This document shows, piece by piece, positions 19,302-27,556 of a stretch of 37,489 bases of DNA (position 1 is its first letter; each line of letters opens with the position of its first letter). This DNA is from an uncultured Bacteroidales bacterium (GTDB lineage: Bacteria; Bacteroidota; Bacteroidia; Bacteroidales; Paludibacteraceae): positions 1 to 37,489 of the forward strand of contig CALUML010000008.1 of assembly GCA_944321745.1 (NCBI GenBank), given 5' to 3'. The notes beneath the pieces were generated by a model. That model was not told where the DNA came from. It was given only the letters and a program-made list of their open reading frames with translations, and made no database searches. A program made the translations under genes and the position numbers.

Positions 19302-19455
19302 ACTTTTTCCTTCTCACCCGTATATGTTTTCCCACTTATGCGGGAATATTTTACTGCCCACAGTTGTGGGTTGTATAACCCATAACTGTGGGTCGTATAA
19401 CTCATAACTGTGGGTTATATAACCCATAACTGTGGGCAGTAAAACTTATGCTGAC
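19302..19455. repeat. 22-base-period repeat array, array 2 (between HU-like gene and T9SS cargo gene)
   Basis: Units start at 19302 (weak), 19324, 19346, 19368, 19390, 19412 and 19434, exactly 22 bases apart. The first units have heads ATGTTTTCC and ATATTTTAC. Later units have heads GGGTTGTAT, GGGTCGTAT and GGGTTATAT with tails ending in ATAACTGT. Positions 19349-19444 form a 96-bp near-perfect palindrome (outer arms TTTTACTGCCCACAGTT and its complement), shared with 37385-37480. It lies between divergent genes. Confidence 0.85.
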
Positions 19456-19598
19456 AAAAGTAAAAAATAATACGCAAAAAACAGAAAACCCGTCCGCATT
19501 TTTTCACGAACCCGCAAGCTCGCAAACCTGCACACATATCCGTCATTTGAGCCATTCGGGCGACAATTTTGCCCGTATTTTGCATTTTTTATCACTCT

Positions 19599-19631
19599 TT
19601 TGCTGTAATATTGATTTTTCTTAGTACATTG
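19599..19631 (+). promoter_or_regulatory. Weak candidate promoter for the first T9SS cargo gene
   Basis: TTTG at 19599-19602 and TACATTG at 19625-19631 are spaced 22 bases apart and resemble the Bacteroidota promoter, but the -7 box is one T short. It lies about 36 bases before the ATG at 19667. The stretch 19456-19598 is AT-rich with no other signal recognised. Confidence 0.35.
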
Positions 19632-19666
19632 CGCACGTTTTTGAAATAAGATAACTTGATTTACGT

Positions 19667-21646
19667 ATGAAGAAACTTTTTACCACATGCATCATGGGGC
19701 TTGCCGGTGCCTTCGCGCTCATGCAGGCTCAAACGGCGTTGACCGCCACCTTTTCCGCCCGGGAAGCCGCTAAGGAGATATACCGGCAAGGCTTCGACAC
19801 GAGGGAGGGCATGACCGACTGGTCGGTGTCGGCCACCAACTACGATTACACCTGGGACTGGGGGACGGTGAAGAATAAGAACATCGAGGACTTCTCCACC
19901 ATCGACCCCACCAGCCAATATTCCGCCGCCATCTACTATTGCGACGACTGCTACCAGGACGAAACGCTCTGCTCTCCCTACTTCCTGCTGGCCAAACCCT
20001 CGCTCATCCGCCTGTGGACGGCGTTCAGCGGCGTATGGGCCTACAACGGGCGGTTCACCATCCACGCCCAACGGAAGTCGGCAGACACGCCCGACCTGCT
20101 GTTTGACGCCTTCATGTGGTCGCAGGAAAACCGCCACGAGTTCCACCAATGGCTGGAGTTCGAGTTTGACCTCGAGCCATACACCTCCGCCACCGACAGC
20201 GTGCGCATCCTGTTCCGCTACGAAAGCGTGGGCGGAGGCGATGACGTATATATAGACAACTTCCGCCTCTTCGAAAAGGCCGACGAAGCCACCGCCACCG
20301 TGGCCATCGACAAAGGCGGCGAGGTGCACTTCACCGACCTCAGCACGGGCGAGCCGGACGGCTGGCTGTGGACGTTCGAGGGGGCGACCCCCGCCACCTC
20401 CACTGAGCGACTCCCCGTGTTGCGCTACGAGCAGAGTGGCACGTTCGCCGTGACGCTGCAAGTGACCACAGGCGGGGCAAGCCACGCGACCACACGCGAA
20501 GACTTCGTCACCGTGCGGGCCGTGCAGCCCGTGGTAGACTTCGGCTACCCCGCCGAGGGCTACTTCAGCCCCTATGCGGGCATTTACGTGCCGGTGGGCG
20601 TGCCGGTAACCTTCACCGACCGCTCCACCAACTACCCGGACAGCTGGCTGTGGACGTTCGAGGGAGGCACGCCCGCCACCTCCGAAGAGCAGAACCCCAC
20701 CGTGACCTACCTCGGCCAAGGCTCGTACGAACTAAGCCTCACCGCCACCAACGCGGGCGGCAGCCAAACCATCCAATCGCCCGAGGGAGCGGTGCAGGCG
20801 GGCGGCCCGTGCTCCATCTGGAACATCGGCAGCGACGAAAACGCCAACATCGGGGCGGTGAACCTCGGCTTCTACGGCTTCTACGGCTACTACGGCGGCT
20901 CGAACTGGCTGGGCATGGCGGCCTTTGCCGAACGCTTCCACGCTCCCGCCACGCCCCTCACGCTGGACGCGGTGGACATCTACTTTGCCAACGCCACCGT
21001 GATAAAGCCCGCCGTGGACCTCACCGTGAAGATAGCCGCCGAGGCCGACAGCCTGCCGGGTCGCGTGCTGGCCAGCAAAACCCTCTCCACGGACGACATC
21101 ACCTTCGACCCCTCCACCTGGCTGCCCACCACCGTCACGCTCGACGAAGAGCTGTGGCTCGACTCGGCCTTCTACGTCATCGTCGAGGGCATCCCCAACC
21201 GCACGGACGAAACCACTTACGAGACGGACGACCTGGTAATAGGGGCGGTGCGCCGCGATGTGGACAACGCCGTGCGCCCCGGCACGTCCTACCACCTGTT
21301 GGAAGTATGGGACGAAAACGACCAGCCCACCGGCGAGACGCAATGGTATGCCAACACGGACGACAACGTGTCGCTCGGCATCGCCCCGCACGTGCAGTTT
21401 GCCGAAGGTTCAACCGTCGGCCTGCCCGCCGTGGATGCCGGCAAGCCACTGCTGCTGCAACGGGGCCGCGAGTTGGCCATCCCCTCGGCAAGCAACGCCC
21501 GCCTGGCCATCTACGACCTGCAAGGGCGCAAGTGCCTGGAACAGCATCCCTACAACGGCGAGGCGGTACAACTGCCCGCCCAAGGGCTGTACCTGCTCCG
21601 CCTCACGCAAGGAGAAACGACGCACGCCTACAAGGTTGGAATTTGA
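19667..21646 (+). CDS. Secreted T9SS cargo protein with two PKD domains
   Basis: 659 residues. Signal peptide 1-22 ([15 protein letters not shown]). Residues about 35-203 form a jelly-roll-like module ending in the strand [13 protein letters not shown], as in choice-of-anchor/MAM-like folds. Two PKD domains follow at about 206-285 and 288-372, each with the core [13 protein letters not shown] or a close variant. A second beta-rich domain spans about 380-585. The C-terminal ~65 residues ([38 protein letters not shown]) match the type A sorting tail recognised by the type IX secretion system. The protein should be exported across the outer membrane and anchored or released. PKD domains usually mediate adhesion or carbohydrate/protein binding; no catalytic motif is seen. 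It is the first of three such genes in a row. Confidence 0.88.
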   Translation: MKKLFTTCIMGLAGAFALMQAQTALTATFSAREAAKEIYRQGFDTREGMTDWSVSATNYDYTWDWGTVKNKNIEDFSTIDPTSQYSAAIYYCDDCYQDETLCSPYFLLAKPSLIRLWTAFSGVWAYNGRFTIHAQRKSADTPDLLFDAFMWSQENRHEFHQWLEFEFDLEPYTSATDSVRILFRYESVGGGDDVYIDNFRLFEKADEATATVAIDKGGEVHFTDLSTGEPDGWLWTFEGATPATSTERLPVLRYEQSGTFAVTLQVTTGGASHATTREDFVTVRAVQPVVDFGYPAEGYFSPYAGIYVPVGVPVTFTDRSTNYPDSWLWTFEGGTPATSEEQNPTVTYLGQGSYELSLTATNAGGSQTIQSPEGAVQAGGPCSIWNIGSDENANIGAVNLGFYGFYGYYGGSNWLGMAAFAERFHAPATPLTLDAVDIYFANATVIKPAVDLTVKIAAEADSLPGRVLASKTLSTDDITFDPSTWLPTTVTLDEELWLDSAFYVIVEGIPNRTDETTYETDDLVIGAVRRDVDNAVRPGTSYHLLEVWDENDQPTGETQWYANTDDNVSLGIAPHVQFAEGSTVGLPAVDAGKPLLLQRGRELAIPSASNARLAIYDLQGRKCLEQHPYNGEAVQLPAQGLYLLRLTQGETTHAYKVGI

Positions 21647-21696
21647 AATCTGAAACAAAACCATAATACTAACTTAATTAAAGAAAGGAAAGACGT

Positions 21697-24222
21697 ATGA
21701 AAAAGACTTTACTTTTCAAACAACTCGCACTGGCGGCGGCATTGGCCGTGCCGGTGGTGGGGAACGGACAAAAGGTATTGGTAGAAGACTTTGCCTACAA
21801 TACCGGCAACTTGGTGGGACAAGGCGATTGGATACAAATCACTGCCATCGGCACCCCGCTGCAAGTGGCAGACGACGGCCTGATTTATCCGGGCTACCAA
21901 GACGAATCCATCGGCGGATCGGCCACGTTCCAATCCATTGGGCAGGATGCCTACCTGCCACTGGGGCGCGACATTACCTCCGGCGACGTGTATGTGTCGG
22001 CTTTGGTAAGGCTTCACGCTGTGCAGGCAGGCAACGCGTTCTTTACCTTTGCCGGGGCAGAGCCCGCAACGAGCAACCTGCGCGGCAAACTCTTCGCCAA
22101 AGCCAGCGACAACGGGAAAGCATTGCTGGGCGTGGCACGGCAAGCTACCAGTGCGACAAGCACATCGGGCAACTGCGCCCAATTTGCCACCACGGAATGC
22201 GATTTGGATAGCATATACTTGGTCGTCATGAAATACTCTTTCATTGAAGGGGAAAAGAACGACGTGGTCTCCTTGTACATCAATCCTGACCCGGCCGGCA
22301 CAGAACCGACCACCCCCGATGCAGTGTCGGAATCCGCCGGTTTGGGCGGTGACGATGCCGTGGCCATCAGTTCCATTGCCATTTACCAATTGGGTTCTTC
22401 ATTCAACAACAACGGTCCCACCGGTGCTATCGATGCCATCCGCGTATCGACCACGTGGAAAGGGCTGTTTGACAACAGTGCCGTCCCTGTGCTGCCGGAA
22501 CTGACTTTCGATCCTTCGTTTGCCCAAATCACGGACGGGAACAGCTACTATGTGTTCGCTGGCGAGACCTATCCCTTTACCTTCAACGTAAAAGCGGCTA
22601 ACCTGCAAAGCGACATCGAAGTCAAGATTAAAGGCACATCGGGCGGCGAACTGACCACTGAAACCACCTCCATCACGCAAGCACAAGCCGAATCGGCTGA
22701 TGGCTTCGACCTGACCGTCACGCTGAAGCCACAAAACATAGAATACTACGTGGACACCGTACAGTTCATCACAACCGGTATCGACCCGGTGGAATACTCC
22801 ATCATGTGGACCACCGCTGTGCCTCAAACAGCCACCACCTTGGCCGACTTCAAAGCACAATATGCCGAATTAGGCGAATATGAAGCCCCTTGGGTCATTT
22901 TCAAACTGACGGGCGAAGTAACCGTGTCGCATGTATACATGAATGGCGATGCCCAACAGCTATATATTCAAGATGAAACCGGCGGCATATTGGTTAACGA
23001 CAATCTGGGCAGCTTGACCACCACATACAAGACAGGCGACAAACTGAGCAATCTCTTATTCACCGCTGAAAGCCGAGGTTCTATGTACCTTGTACCCAGC
23101 AAGGACTTCGGCGCACCTATTTCACAGGGCAACACCGTAGAACCCGCCACCTTGACCTTGGCCGAGCTGGCTGCCAACGGCGCACGCTACGAAGGCTGCC
23201 TGGTGAAAGTGGAAAACGTAACGTTTGAAATGGAAACCAACGAGGATGGCATTGTAACGGAAGGCAAATTCGGCGATGAAGGCCTGTTTGTACGCATTGT
23301 GCAGGACGGCAACAAGGCCAACATCAACGACCTGCCGGGAGCAGGCTTCGTGGGCAAGAACGTGCCCGCTTCCGCCCGCTCCATCATCGGCATATCCACC
23401 TCGGCAGCCGGTACGGCCATTGCCCCGCGCGACCTGGCCGACATCGATGCAGACTTCGATGAACCCGGCGGCGAAGACCCCGGCACCGAACCCGGCGAAC
23501 CGGGCAACGAAACGGAAGTGGGAGAAAACCTGCTCTCTAATCCAAGTTTTGAAGAAAACAGCAGCAATTTGTTCGGTGCCCAATTTACCGATTGGAGCTT
23601 AGCTTTGGGCTCTGCCACAGTGGAAAGCGAAATAATGCAAGAAGGAGAAGCCGCTATCCGCATTACCGGCAGCAGCAATGCCTACTTGGAGCAAGAAGTG
23701 CGTCCGGGCACATTCACGGCGGGTGATGCCTACCGGCTGACTATACATTATTATATAGTGCAATCACAAGGCGATGATGATGTGCAGCTGGCCTGCCATT
23801 GGGACGGCATCGATGTCACCGACCCGAACGCTGCCGACTTGAAGCAGAACTTCACCGGGGCGGTCAACACGTGGGAGACGAAGACCATCCGCACGGTCGT
23901 TCCCGAAGGTGCCACTTCGCTATATTTCCACATGGACATTCCCGCCGGTGCAGAAGTCATCTTCGACAACTTCAGCCTGTACAAGCTCGAAGCCGTTGCC
24001 ACCGGCTTGGAGGCTGCGAGTGAAAACGGCCTCAGCGCATGGGCGGAAGGCGGCGTGCTGTACCTCGGCAGCGACCGGGCGCAGACGGTGAACGTGTACA
24101 GCCTCAACGGCGTGCTTGTGAACCGCGCGAACCTCTCGGCAGGTGTCAACACCTTGGCCTTGCCCGCCGGGGCTTACCTGTTGCAAGGAGGCAACGGCGT
24201 GCAAAAAGTGCTCGTGAAGTAA
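21697..24222 (+). CDS. Secreted multidomain T9SS cargo protein (OB-like and carbohydrate-binding-like modules)
   Basis: 841 residues with a signal peptide (LALAAALAVPVVGNGQ). An N-terminal lectin/jelly-roll-like part spans about 25-260 (ILVEDFAYNTGN-type start, TGAIDAIRVSTTWKGL). An Ig-like strand region follows at about 265-375. An OB-like domain of the DUF5689 kind spans about 380-585 (EAPWVIFKLTGEVTVSHVYM, LYIQDETGGILV). A flexible Gly/Glu/Pro linker (GGEDPGTEPGEPGNE) follows. A CBM4/9-like module lies at about 610-765 (ENLLSNPSFEENSSN, DNFSLYKLE), and the T9SS tail is at about 775-841 (NVYSLNGVLVNRANLSAGVN, LPAGAYLLQGGNGVQKVLVK). Roles in adhesion or substrate binding are inferred; no catalytic motif is recognised. 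It starts 50 bases after the previous cargo gene. Confidence 0.85.
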   Translation: MKKTLLFKQLALAAALAVPVVGNGQKVLVEDFAYNTGNLVGQGDWIQITAIGTPLQVADDGLIYPGYQDESIGGSATFQSIGQDAYLPLGRDITSGDVYVSALVRLHAVQAGNAFFTFAGAEPATSNLRGKLFAKASDNGKALLGVARQATSATSTSGNCAQFATTECDLDSIYLVVMKYSFIEGEKNDVVSLYINPDPAGTEPTTPDAVSESAGLGGDDAVAISSIAIYQLGSSFNNNGPTGAIDAIRVSTTWKGLFDNSAVPVLPELTFDPSFAQITDGNSYYVFAGETYPFTFNVKAANLQSDIEVKIKGTSGGELTTETTSITQAQAESADGFDLTVTLKPQNIEYYVDTVQFITTGIDPVEYSIMWTTAVPQTATTLADFKAQYAELGEYEAPWVIFKLTGEVTVSHVYMNGDAQQLYIQDETGGILVNDNLGSLTTTYKTGDKLSNLLFTAESRGSMYLVPSKDFGAPISQGNTVEPATLTLAELAANGARYEGCLVKVENVTFEMETNEDGIVTEGKFGDEGLFVRIVQDGNKANINDLPGAGFVGKNVPASARSIIGISTSAAGTAIAPRDLADIDADFDEPGGEDPGTEPGEPGNETEVGENLLSNPSFEENSSNLFGAQFTDWSLALGSATVESEIMQEGEAAIRITGSSNAYLEQEVRPGTFTAGDAYRLTIHYYIVQSQGDDDVQLACHWDGIDVTDPNAADLKQNFTGAVNTWETKTIRTVVPEGATSLYFHMDIPAGAEVIFDNFSLYKLEAVATGLEAASENGLSAWAEGGVLYLGSDRAQTVNVYSLNGVLVNRANLSAGVNTLALPAGAYLLQGGNGVQKVLVK

Positions 24223-24240
24223 GAAGAGAACATAGATAAC

Positions 24241-24296
24241 ACACAAAAACGCAAATTGACGCAAGGGCATCCCGGCGTTGATTTGCGCTTTTGTGT
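24241..24296. repeat. Hairpin repeat between second and third T9SS cargo genes
   Basis: Left arm 24241-24262 (ACACAAAAACGCAAATTGAC...) and right arm 24275-24296 are inverted copies of 22 bases with three mismatches around a 12-base loop. The word ACGCAAA is shared with the hairpins at 923, 5243, 9053 and 33501. It lies between co-oriented genes, and its right arm ends in TTTTGTGTCT, so partial termination is possible. Confidence 0.7.
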
Positions 24297-24326
24297 CTCT
24301 AACGTCAATCATAAACCAACAACGCA

Positions 24327-26669
24327 ATGAAGAAACTATTTTACACAATGGCAACGGCATTCCTTGCCTGCGCCCCCACCCTGTCGGCACAGGAAAACCT
24401 GCTCGGCAACCCCGGCTTCGAGGAATGGACGGACGGCGCATTGCAAGGCGCATGGATCGCGACCGACAACATCACACTCCAGCAAGAGACGGAAATCAAA
24501 CAAAGCGGGAACTACGCACTGCGCTTGGAAACGGCTTCAAACAGCGACCTGTACGCCATCGGCTCGTTTACACAGGACGTGGCAGGCACATTCCAACAAG
24601 GCGACGTGTACGAAGTGAGCATCAGCTACTACACCGTGAGTAACGGCGGAAGCACCATGAACCGCCTACGCCTGAACCACCAATGGGACAGCTATGCCGA
24701 CCCGACAGAACCTTACTATCAGTTTTACGAAATGCCCGTAGGCCAATGGGTCACCCGCACGGCCGAAGTGCCCGTGCCAAACGGAGGTACGTCCACATTC
24801 AACTTCATCATGCAGACCGACCCCGGCACGGTGCTCATCGTGGATGATTTCAGCTTTGCCAAAACCGAAAGCAAGACACCATACCTTGAAGTAACCCCGA
24901 CAAGCCTGCCCTTGAAAGAAACCACTGTGGGCACGCCGGTAGAGTTGGGCAAAATCACCATCGCATACGGCAATTTACCGGAAGGGCTGGGCGATGGAAG
25001 CATCTACCTCACAGGAGCAAATGACGACCAATTCCAAGTGTCGCAGGCGGATATCAACGAAGGTCAAAAGGAATTGACCGTGCTTTATGCCCCCACCAAG
25101 CCTTCATCGGCATACGGCACACCTCATCAAGCCAACTTGAACATCGACCCGGCAGGTGTACCTGAGTTTTTCACCTCCATCCGCCTGCAAGGCAAAGCCA
25201 CAGATGCGACTCTTTCGCCCCATATCACGGTGAATCGTACCGAAATCACATTCCCCGAAACGCCTGCTGGGCAGACGAAACGGGAAACCCTGCTCGTATC
25301 AAGTACGGAGATGAAGGAGGAAATACATGCGGTCATCACAGGCAGTAACGGCGTGTTCATCCTCAGCAGCAACTTCATGCCCGTCAACCAAGACAACCTG
25401 CCATTACACATTGACTTTCAACCCAAGCAGGCCGGGAGCTATGAAGCTACTCTCACGCTTTCATCACTTGATGCGGACGATGTGACCATCACCCTGTCCG
25501 GCACGGCCACGGGCGACATCACCCACCCCGACAAGCAGGGCGATGAATACCCGCTGGACGACAGCCATCCGGTCGCACTGCTGCATGAGACGTTTGACAA
25601 CGCCGTACACAACGAGCCTCTGCTGCTGGACGGCTGGAAGAACATCGCCGAGCAGAACTACCGCGCCTGGTGGGGCTACGACTTCAGCCGTGCCACCCAG
25701 CCCACCGATGATGGAGGCACGGCCAAGGCCACGTTGTTCAATTCACTCAATCCTGCCCAAGAACCCTACGAAATGTGGCTCTACACCCCGGCGTTGGACT
25801 TCAAGAACGCCGCCTCCAAGGTGTTCACCTTCCGCGTGAGTGCCTCGCTCATCAGCGACGAAGCCCGCACGGATAGCATCGAACTGTACTATGTGGAGAT
25901 AGACGACAACGAACCGCACGGCCTCTTCCGTCAACCGGTGGGAGGCGTGTACATGCCCTCGACAGCCGATGACAACGATGAATGGTTCAGCTACCACATC
26001 GACCTCGGGGCGAAAGGCAACGCCGTAGCCGATACGTTCTTCATGGCTTTCCGCGTGAGCGGCACGGGCGGCGGGGCAAGTGCCGCGTCTTATTATATAG
26101 ATGATGTGTCGTTCGGGCGTACCGACTTGCCGAAAATCCACCTTGAGCAAACGCAAATCGCCTTCGAGGCACAGCCGGGAGCCACCGCCACGACCCCGGC
26201 AATGACCGTGACTACCGAAAACCTGACCGAACCCATCACGCTCACCGTGGGCGGCACGCACAAGAGCCGCTTCAAGGTCGTGCCCGAAACGTTGCCTGCG
26301 GAGGGCGGCTCGTTCCAGGTAGAGTTTTCGTCCGATGAGGCAGGGTTGTACGCCGCTTATGTGAAGCTGGCTTCGCGGGATGCCGCCGATGTATATCTGG
26401 ACATGCTGGTCAACAACCAACACAGCACCTCCGTTGACCAAGCGCCAGCCATCGCGCAGGTATGGTGCACCCAAGGCCGCATCCATGTGGCCACCCCGCA
26501 AGCAGCACAGGCAGATGTATATGCACTTACCGGGCATCGGTTGGCCTCGTACCCCCTCGGTGCAGGCACGTCTGCCCTACCCTGCACGCTGCAACAAGGC
26601 GTGTACCTGTTGCAACTCACCCATGCCGACGGGACGACCATCTGCCGGAAAGTAGCTGTGAAAAAATAA
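24327..26669 (+). CDS. Secreted T9SS cargo protein with carbohydrate-binding-like and choice-of-anchor modules
   Basis: 780 residues with a signal peptide (MATAFLACAPTLSAQ). The mature start ENLLGNPGFEEWTDGALQG to VLIVDDFSFAK (about 23-177) is CBM4/9-like and resembles the late module of the preceding gene (ENLLSNPSFEENS). Three Ig/BACON-like beta domains follow (about 185-285, 290-395, 600-695), with repeated cores such as LPLHIDFQPKQAGSYEATLTLSS and GSFQVEFSSDEAGLYAAYVKLAS. A choice-of-anchor J-like module spans about 410-590 (LLHETFDNAVHNEPLLLDGW, YYIDDVSFGRTD). The final ~65 residues (VDVYALTGHRLASY-type, LQQGVYLLQLTHADGTTICR) are a T9SS sorting tail. No enzyme signature is seen. It is the last gene before a strong terminator. 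Confidence 0.86.
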   Translation: MKKLFYTMATAFLACAPTLSAQENLLGNPGFEEWTDGALQGAWIATDNITLQQETEIKQSGNYALRLETASNSDLYAIGSFTQDVAGTFQQGDVYEVSISYYTVSNGGSTMNRLRLNHQWDSYADPTEPYYQFYEMPVGQWVTRTAEVPVPNGGTSTFNFIMQTDPGTVLIVDDFSFAKTESKTPYLEVTPTSLPLKETTVGTPVELGKITIAYGNLPEGLGDGSIYLTGANDDQFQVSQADINEGQKELTVLYAPTKPSSAYGTPHQANLNIDPAGVPEFFTSIRLQGKATDATLSPHITVNRTEITFPETPAGQTKRETLLVSSTEMKEEIHAVITGSNGVFILSSNFMPVNQDNLPLHIDFQPKQAGSYEATLTLSSLDADDVTITLSGTATGDITHPDKQGDEYPLDDSHPVALLHETFDNAVHNEPLLLDGWKNIAEQNYRAWWGYDFSRATQPTDDGGTAKATLFNSLNPAQEPYEMWLYTPALDFKNAASKVFTFRVSASLISDEARTDSIELYYVEIDDNEPHGLFRQPVGGVYMPSTADDNDEWFSYHIDLGAKGNAVADTFFMAFRVSGTGGGASAASYYIDDVSFGRTDLPKIHLEQTQIAFEAQPGATATTPAMTVTTENLTEPITLTVGGTHKSRFKVVPETLPAEGGSFQVEFSSDEAGLYAAYVKLASRDAADVYLDMLVNNQHSTSVDQAPAIAQVWCTQGRIHVATPQAAQADVYALTGHRLASYPLGAGTSALPCTLQQGVYLLQLTHADGTTICRKVAVKK

Positions 26670-26700
26670 CTTGTCAGATGAAAGGCAAAGCGAAAAAGCA

Positions 26701-26737
26701 AGCAGGACGGCGCAGATAGAAGCCGTCCTGCTTTTTT
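26701..26737 (+). terminator. Intrinsic terminator after the T9SS cargo cluster
   Basis: Arms 26701-26711 (AGCAGGACGGC) and 26722-26732 are exact inverted copies with a ten-base loop, followed by T residues to 26737. It lies 32 bases after the last cargo gene, so it likely ends the three-gene transcript. Confidence 0.88.
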
Positions 26738-26760
26738 ATGGAAATATTTTTCCAAATTGT

Positions 26761-26791
26761 TTTGCAGGTTTCAGAATTTGCCTTACCTTTG
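26761..26791 (+). promoter_or_regulatory. Promoter of tRNA-Arg
   Basis: TTTG at 26761-26764 and TACCTTTG at 26784-26791, spaced by 19 bases, exactly match the Bacteroidota vegetative promoter. The tRNA begins 22 bases downstream of the -7 box. Confidence 0.85.
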
Positions 26792-26813
26792 CAACCGCAA
26801 ACGGAAAAGGATT

Positions 26814-26887
26814 GGCTCCATAGCTCAACTGAATAGAGCATCTGACTACGGATCAGAAGGTTACAGGTTTGAATCCTGTTGGAGTCA
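26814..26887 (+). tRNA. tRNA-Arg (anticodon ACG)
   Basis: Folds as a full cloverleaf. The acceptor pairs GGCTCCA with TGGAGTC (one G-T). The D-arm is GCTC..GAGC, the anticodon stem TCTGA/TCAGA with loop CTACGGA (anticodon ACG, normally edited to ICG), and the T-arm is ACAGG TTTGAAT CCTGT. Discriminator A is at 26887, followed by CAAAA, so CCA is not encoded. Confidence 0.97.
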
Positions 26888-26890
26888 CAA

Positions 26891-26928
26891 AAAAAAGGCG
26901 TTCAAGCGAAAGTTTGAACGCCTTTTTT
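26891..26928 (+). terminator. Intrinsic terminator of tRNA-Arg
   Basis: Arms 26891-26905 (AAAAAAGGCGTTCAA) and 26914-26928 are exact inverted copies with an eight-base loop; the right arm ends in TTTTTT. It begins four bases after the tRNA. Confidence 0.92.
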
Positions 26929-26996
26929 CTTGTCAGCCTTGTGGAAGGCTTCCTGCATATCGCCTCAAGCAAAAGAATTGGAAAACTTCGTTTTCA

Positions 26997-27028
26997 TTTG
27001 CCACTGCGCTTACCTTTTTCTATCTTTG
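26997..27028 (+). promoter_or_regulatory. Promoter of the DUF4491 gene
   Basis: TTTG at 26997-27000 and TATCTTTG at 27021-27028 with 20-base spacing, a full Bacteroidota promoter match, 19 bases before the ATG at 27048. This supports the chosen start and a very short leader. Confidence 0.8.
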
Positions 27029-27047
27029 CAGTCAAATTCATAAATAA

Positions 27048-27356
27048 ATGGACTTCATCATCTCCCACCACCTGCAAGGGTTGCTCATCGGTGCGTTGAC
27101 TTTCCTGGTCATCGGCCTGTTCCATCCCTTGGTCATCAAGGCGGAATATTACATTGGCACCCGGGCATGGTTCCTGTTCCTGCTGATGGGCATCGTGGGG
27201 GCCATCGTCTCGGTATGCACGCAACACCCGTTGCTCTCCATCGTGGCGGGCGTATTCGCGTTTTCATCTTTCTGGGGCATCCTCGAAGTGTTTGAGCAGG
27301 CCGAGCGGGTGCGGAAGGGATGGTTTCCGGCCAATCCGAAAAAGAAAAAAAGATAA
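27048..27356 (+). CDS. DUF4491 family small membrane protein
   Basis: 102 residues with three hydrophobic helices: about 10-32 (LLIGALTFLVIGLFHPLVIKA), 39-60 (AWFLFLLMGIVGAIVSVCTQ) and 61-80 (LLSIVAGVFAFSSFWGILEV). They are followed by EQAERVRKGWFPANPKKKKR. The pattern GLFHPLVIKAEYYIGTRAW and the terminal KGWFPxNPK are characteristic of DUF4491, a family found in Bacteroidota and Firmicutes with unknown function. It has its own promoter and sits in the inner membrane with a basic C-terminal tail that is probably cytoplasmic. Confidence 0.9.
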   Translation: MDFIISHHLQGLLIGALTFLVIGLFHPLVIKAEYYIGTRAWFLFLLMGIVGAIVSVCTQHPLLSIVAGVFAFSSFWGILEVFEQAERVRKGWFPANPKKKKR

Positions 27357-27556
27357 AAACGCTATACAACACAATTCACGTTAAACATGGAACCACCAGA
27401 GGGCACGTCCCCACCACATTCCACACACCCTTTCATCCCGGCCACTGCGCCGATGCTTTCCCGCTCCGAATGGGAGTTACCATCGCTCCGATTCCAGTTG
27501 TCTTGTACGCAAAGTTGCACAAGCCAGAGCGGCATGTTTAACGTATCAAACTCACA

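Noticed and set aside
19302..19455. Plasmid-type iterons / replication origin
   Set aside because: Period and direct repeats resemble iterons, but there is no Rep gene, similar arrays occur at three chromosomal promoter regions, and the orientation relative to genes suggests a regulatory role. Not strictly excluded.
19170..21646. Mobile element bounded by the inverted ATTTGAAATCTGAAA words
   Set aside because: No transposase or target duplication is seen, and the enclosed gene is an ordinary T9SS cargo gene.
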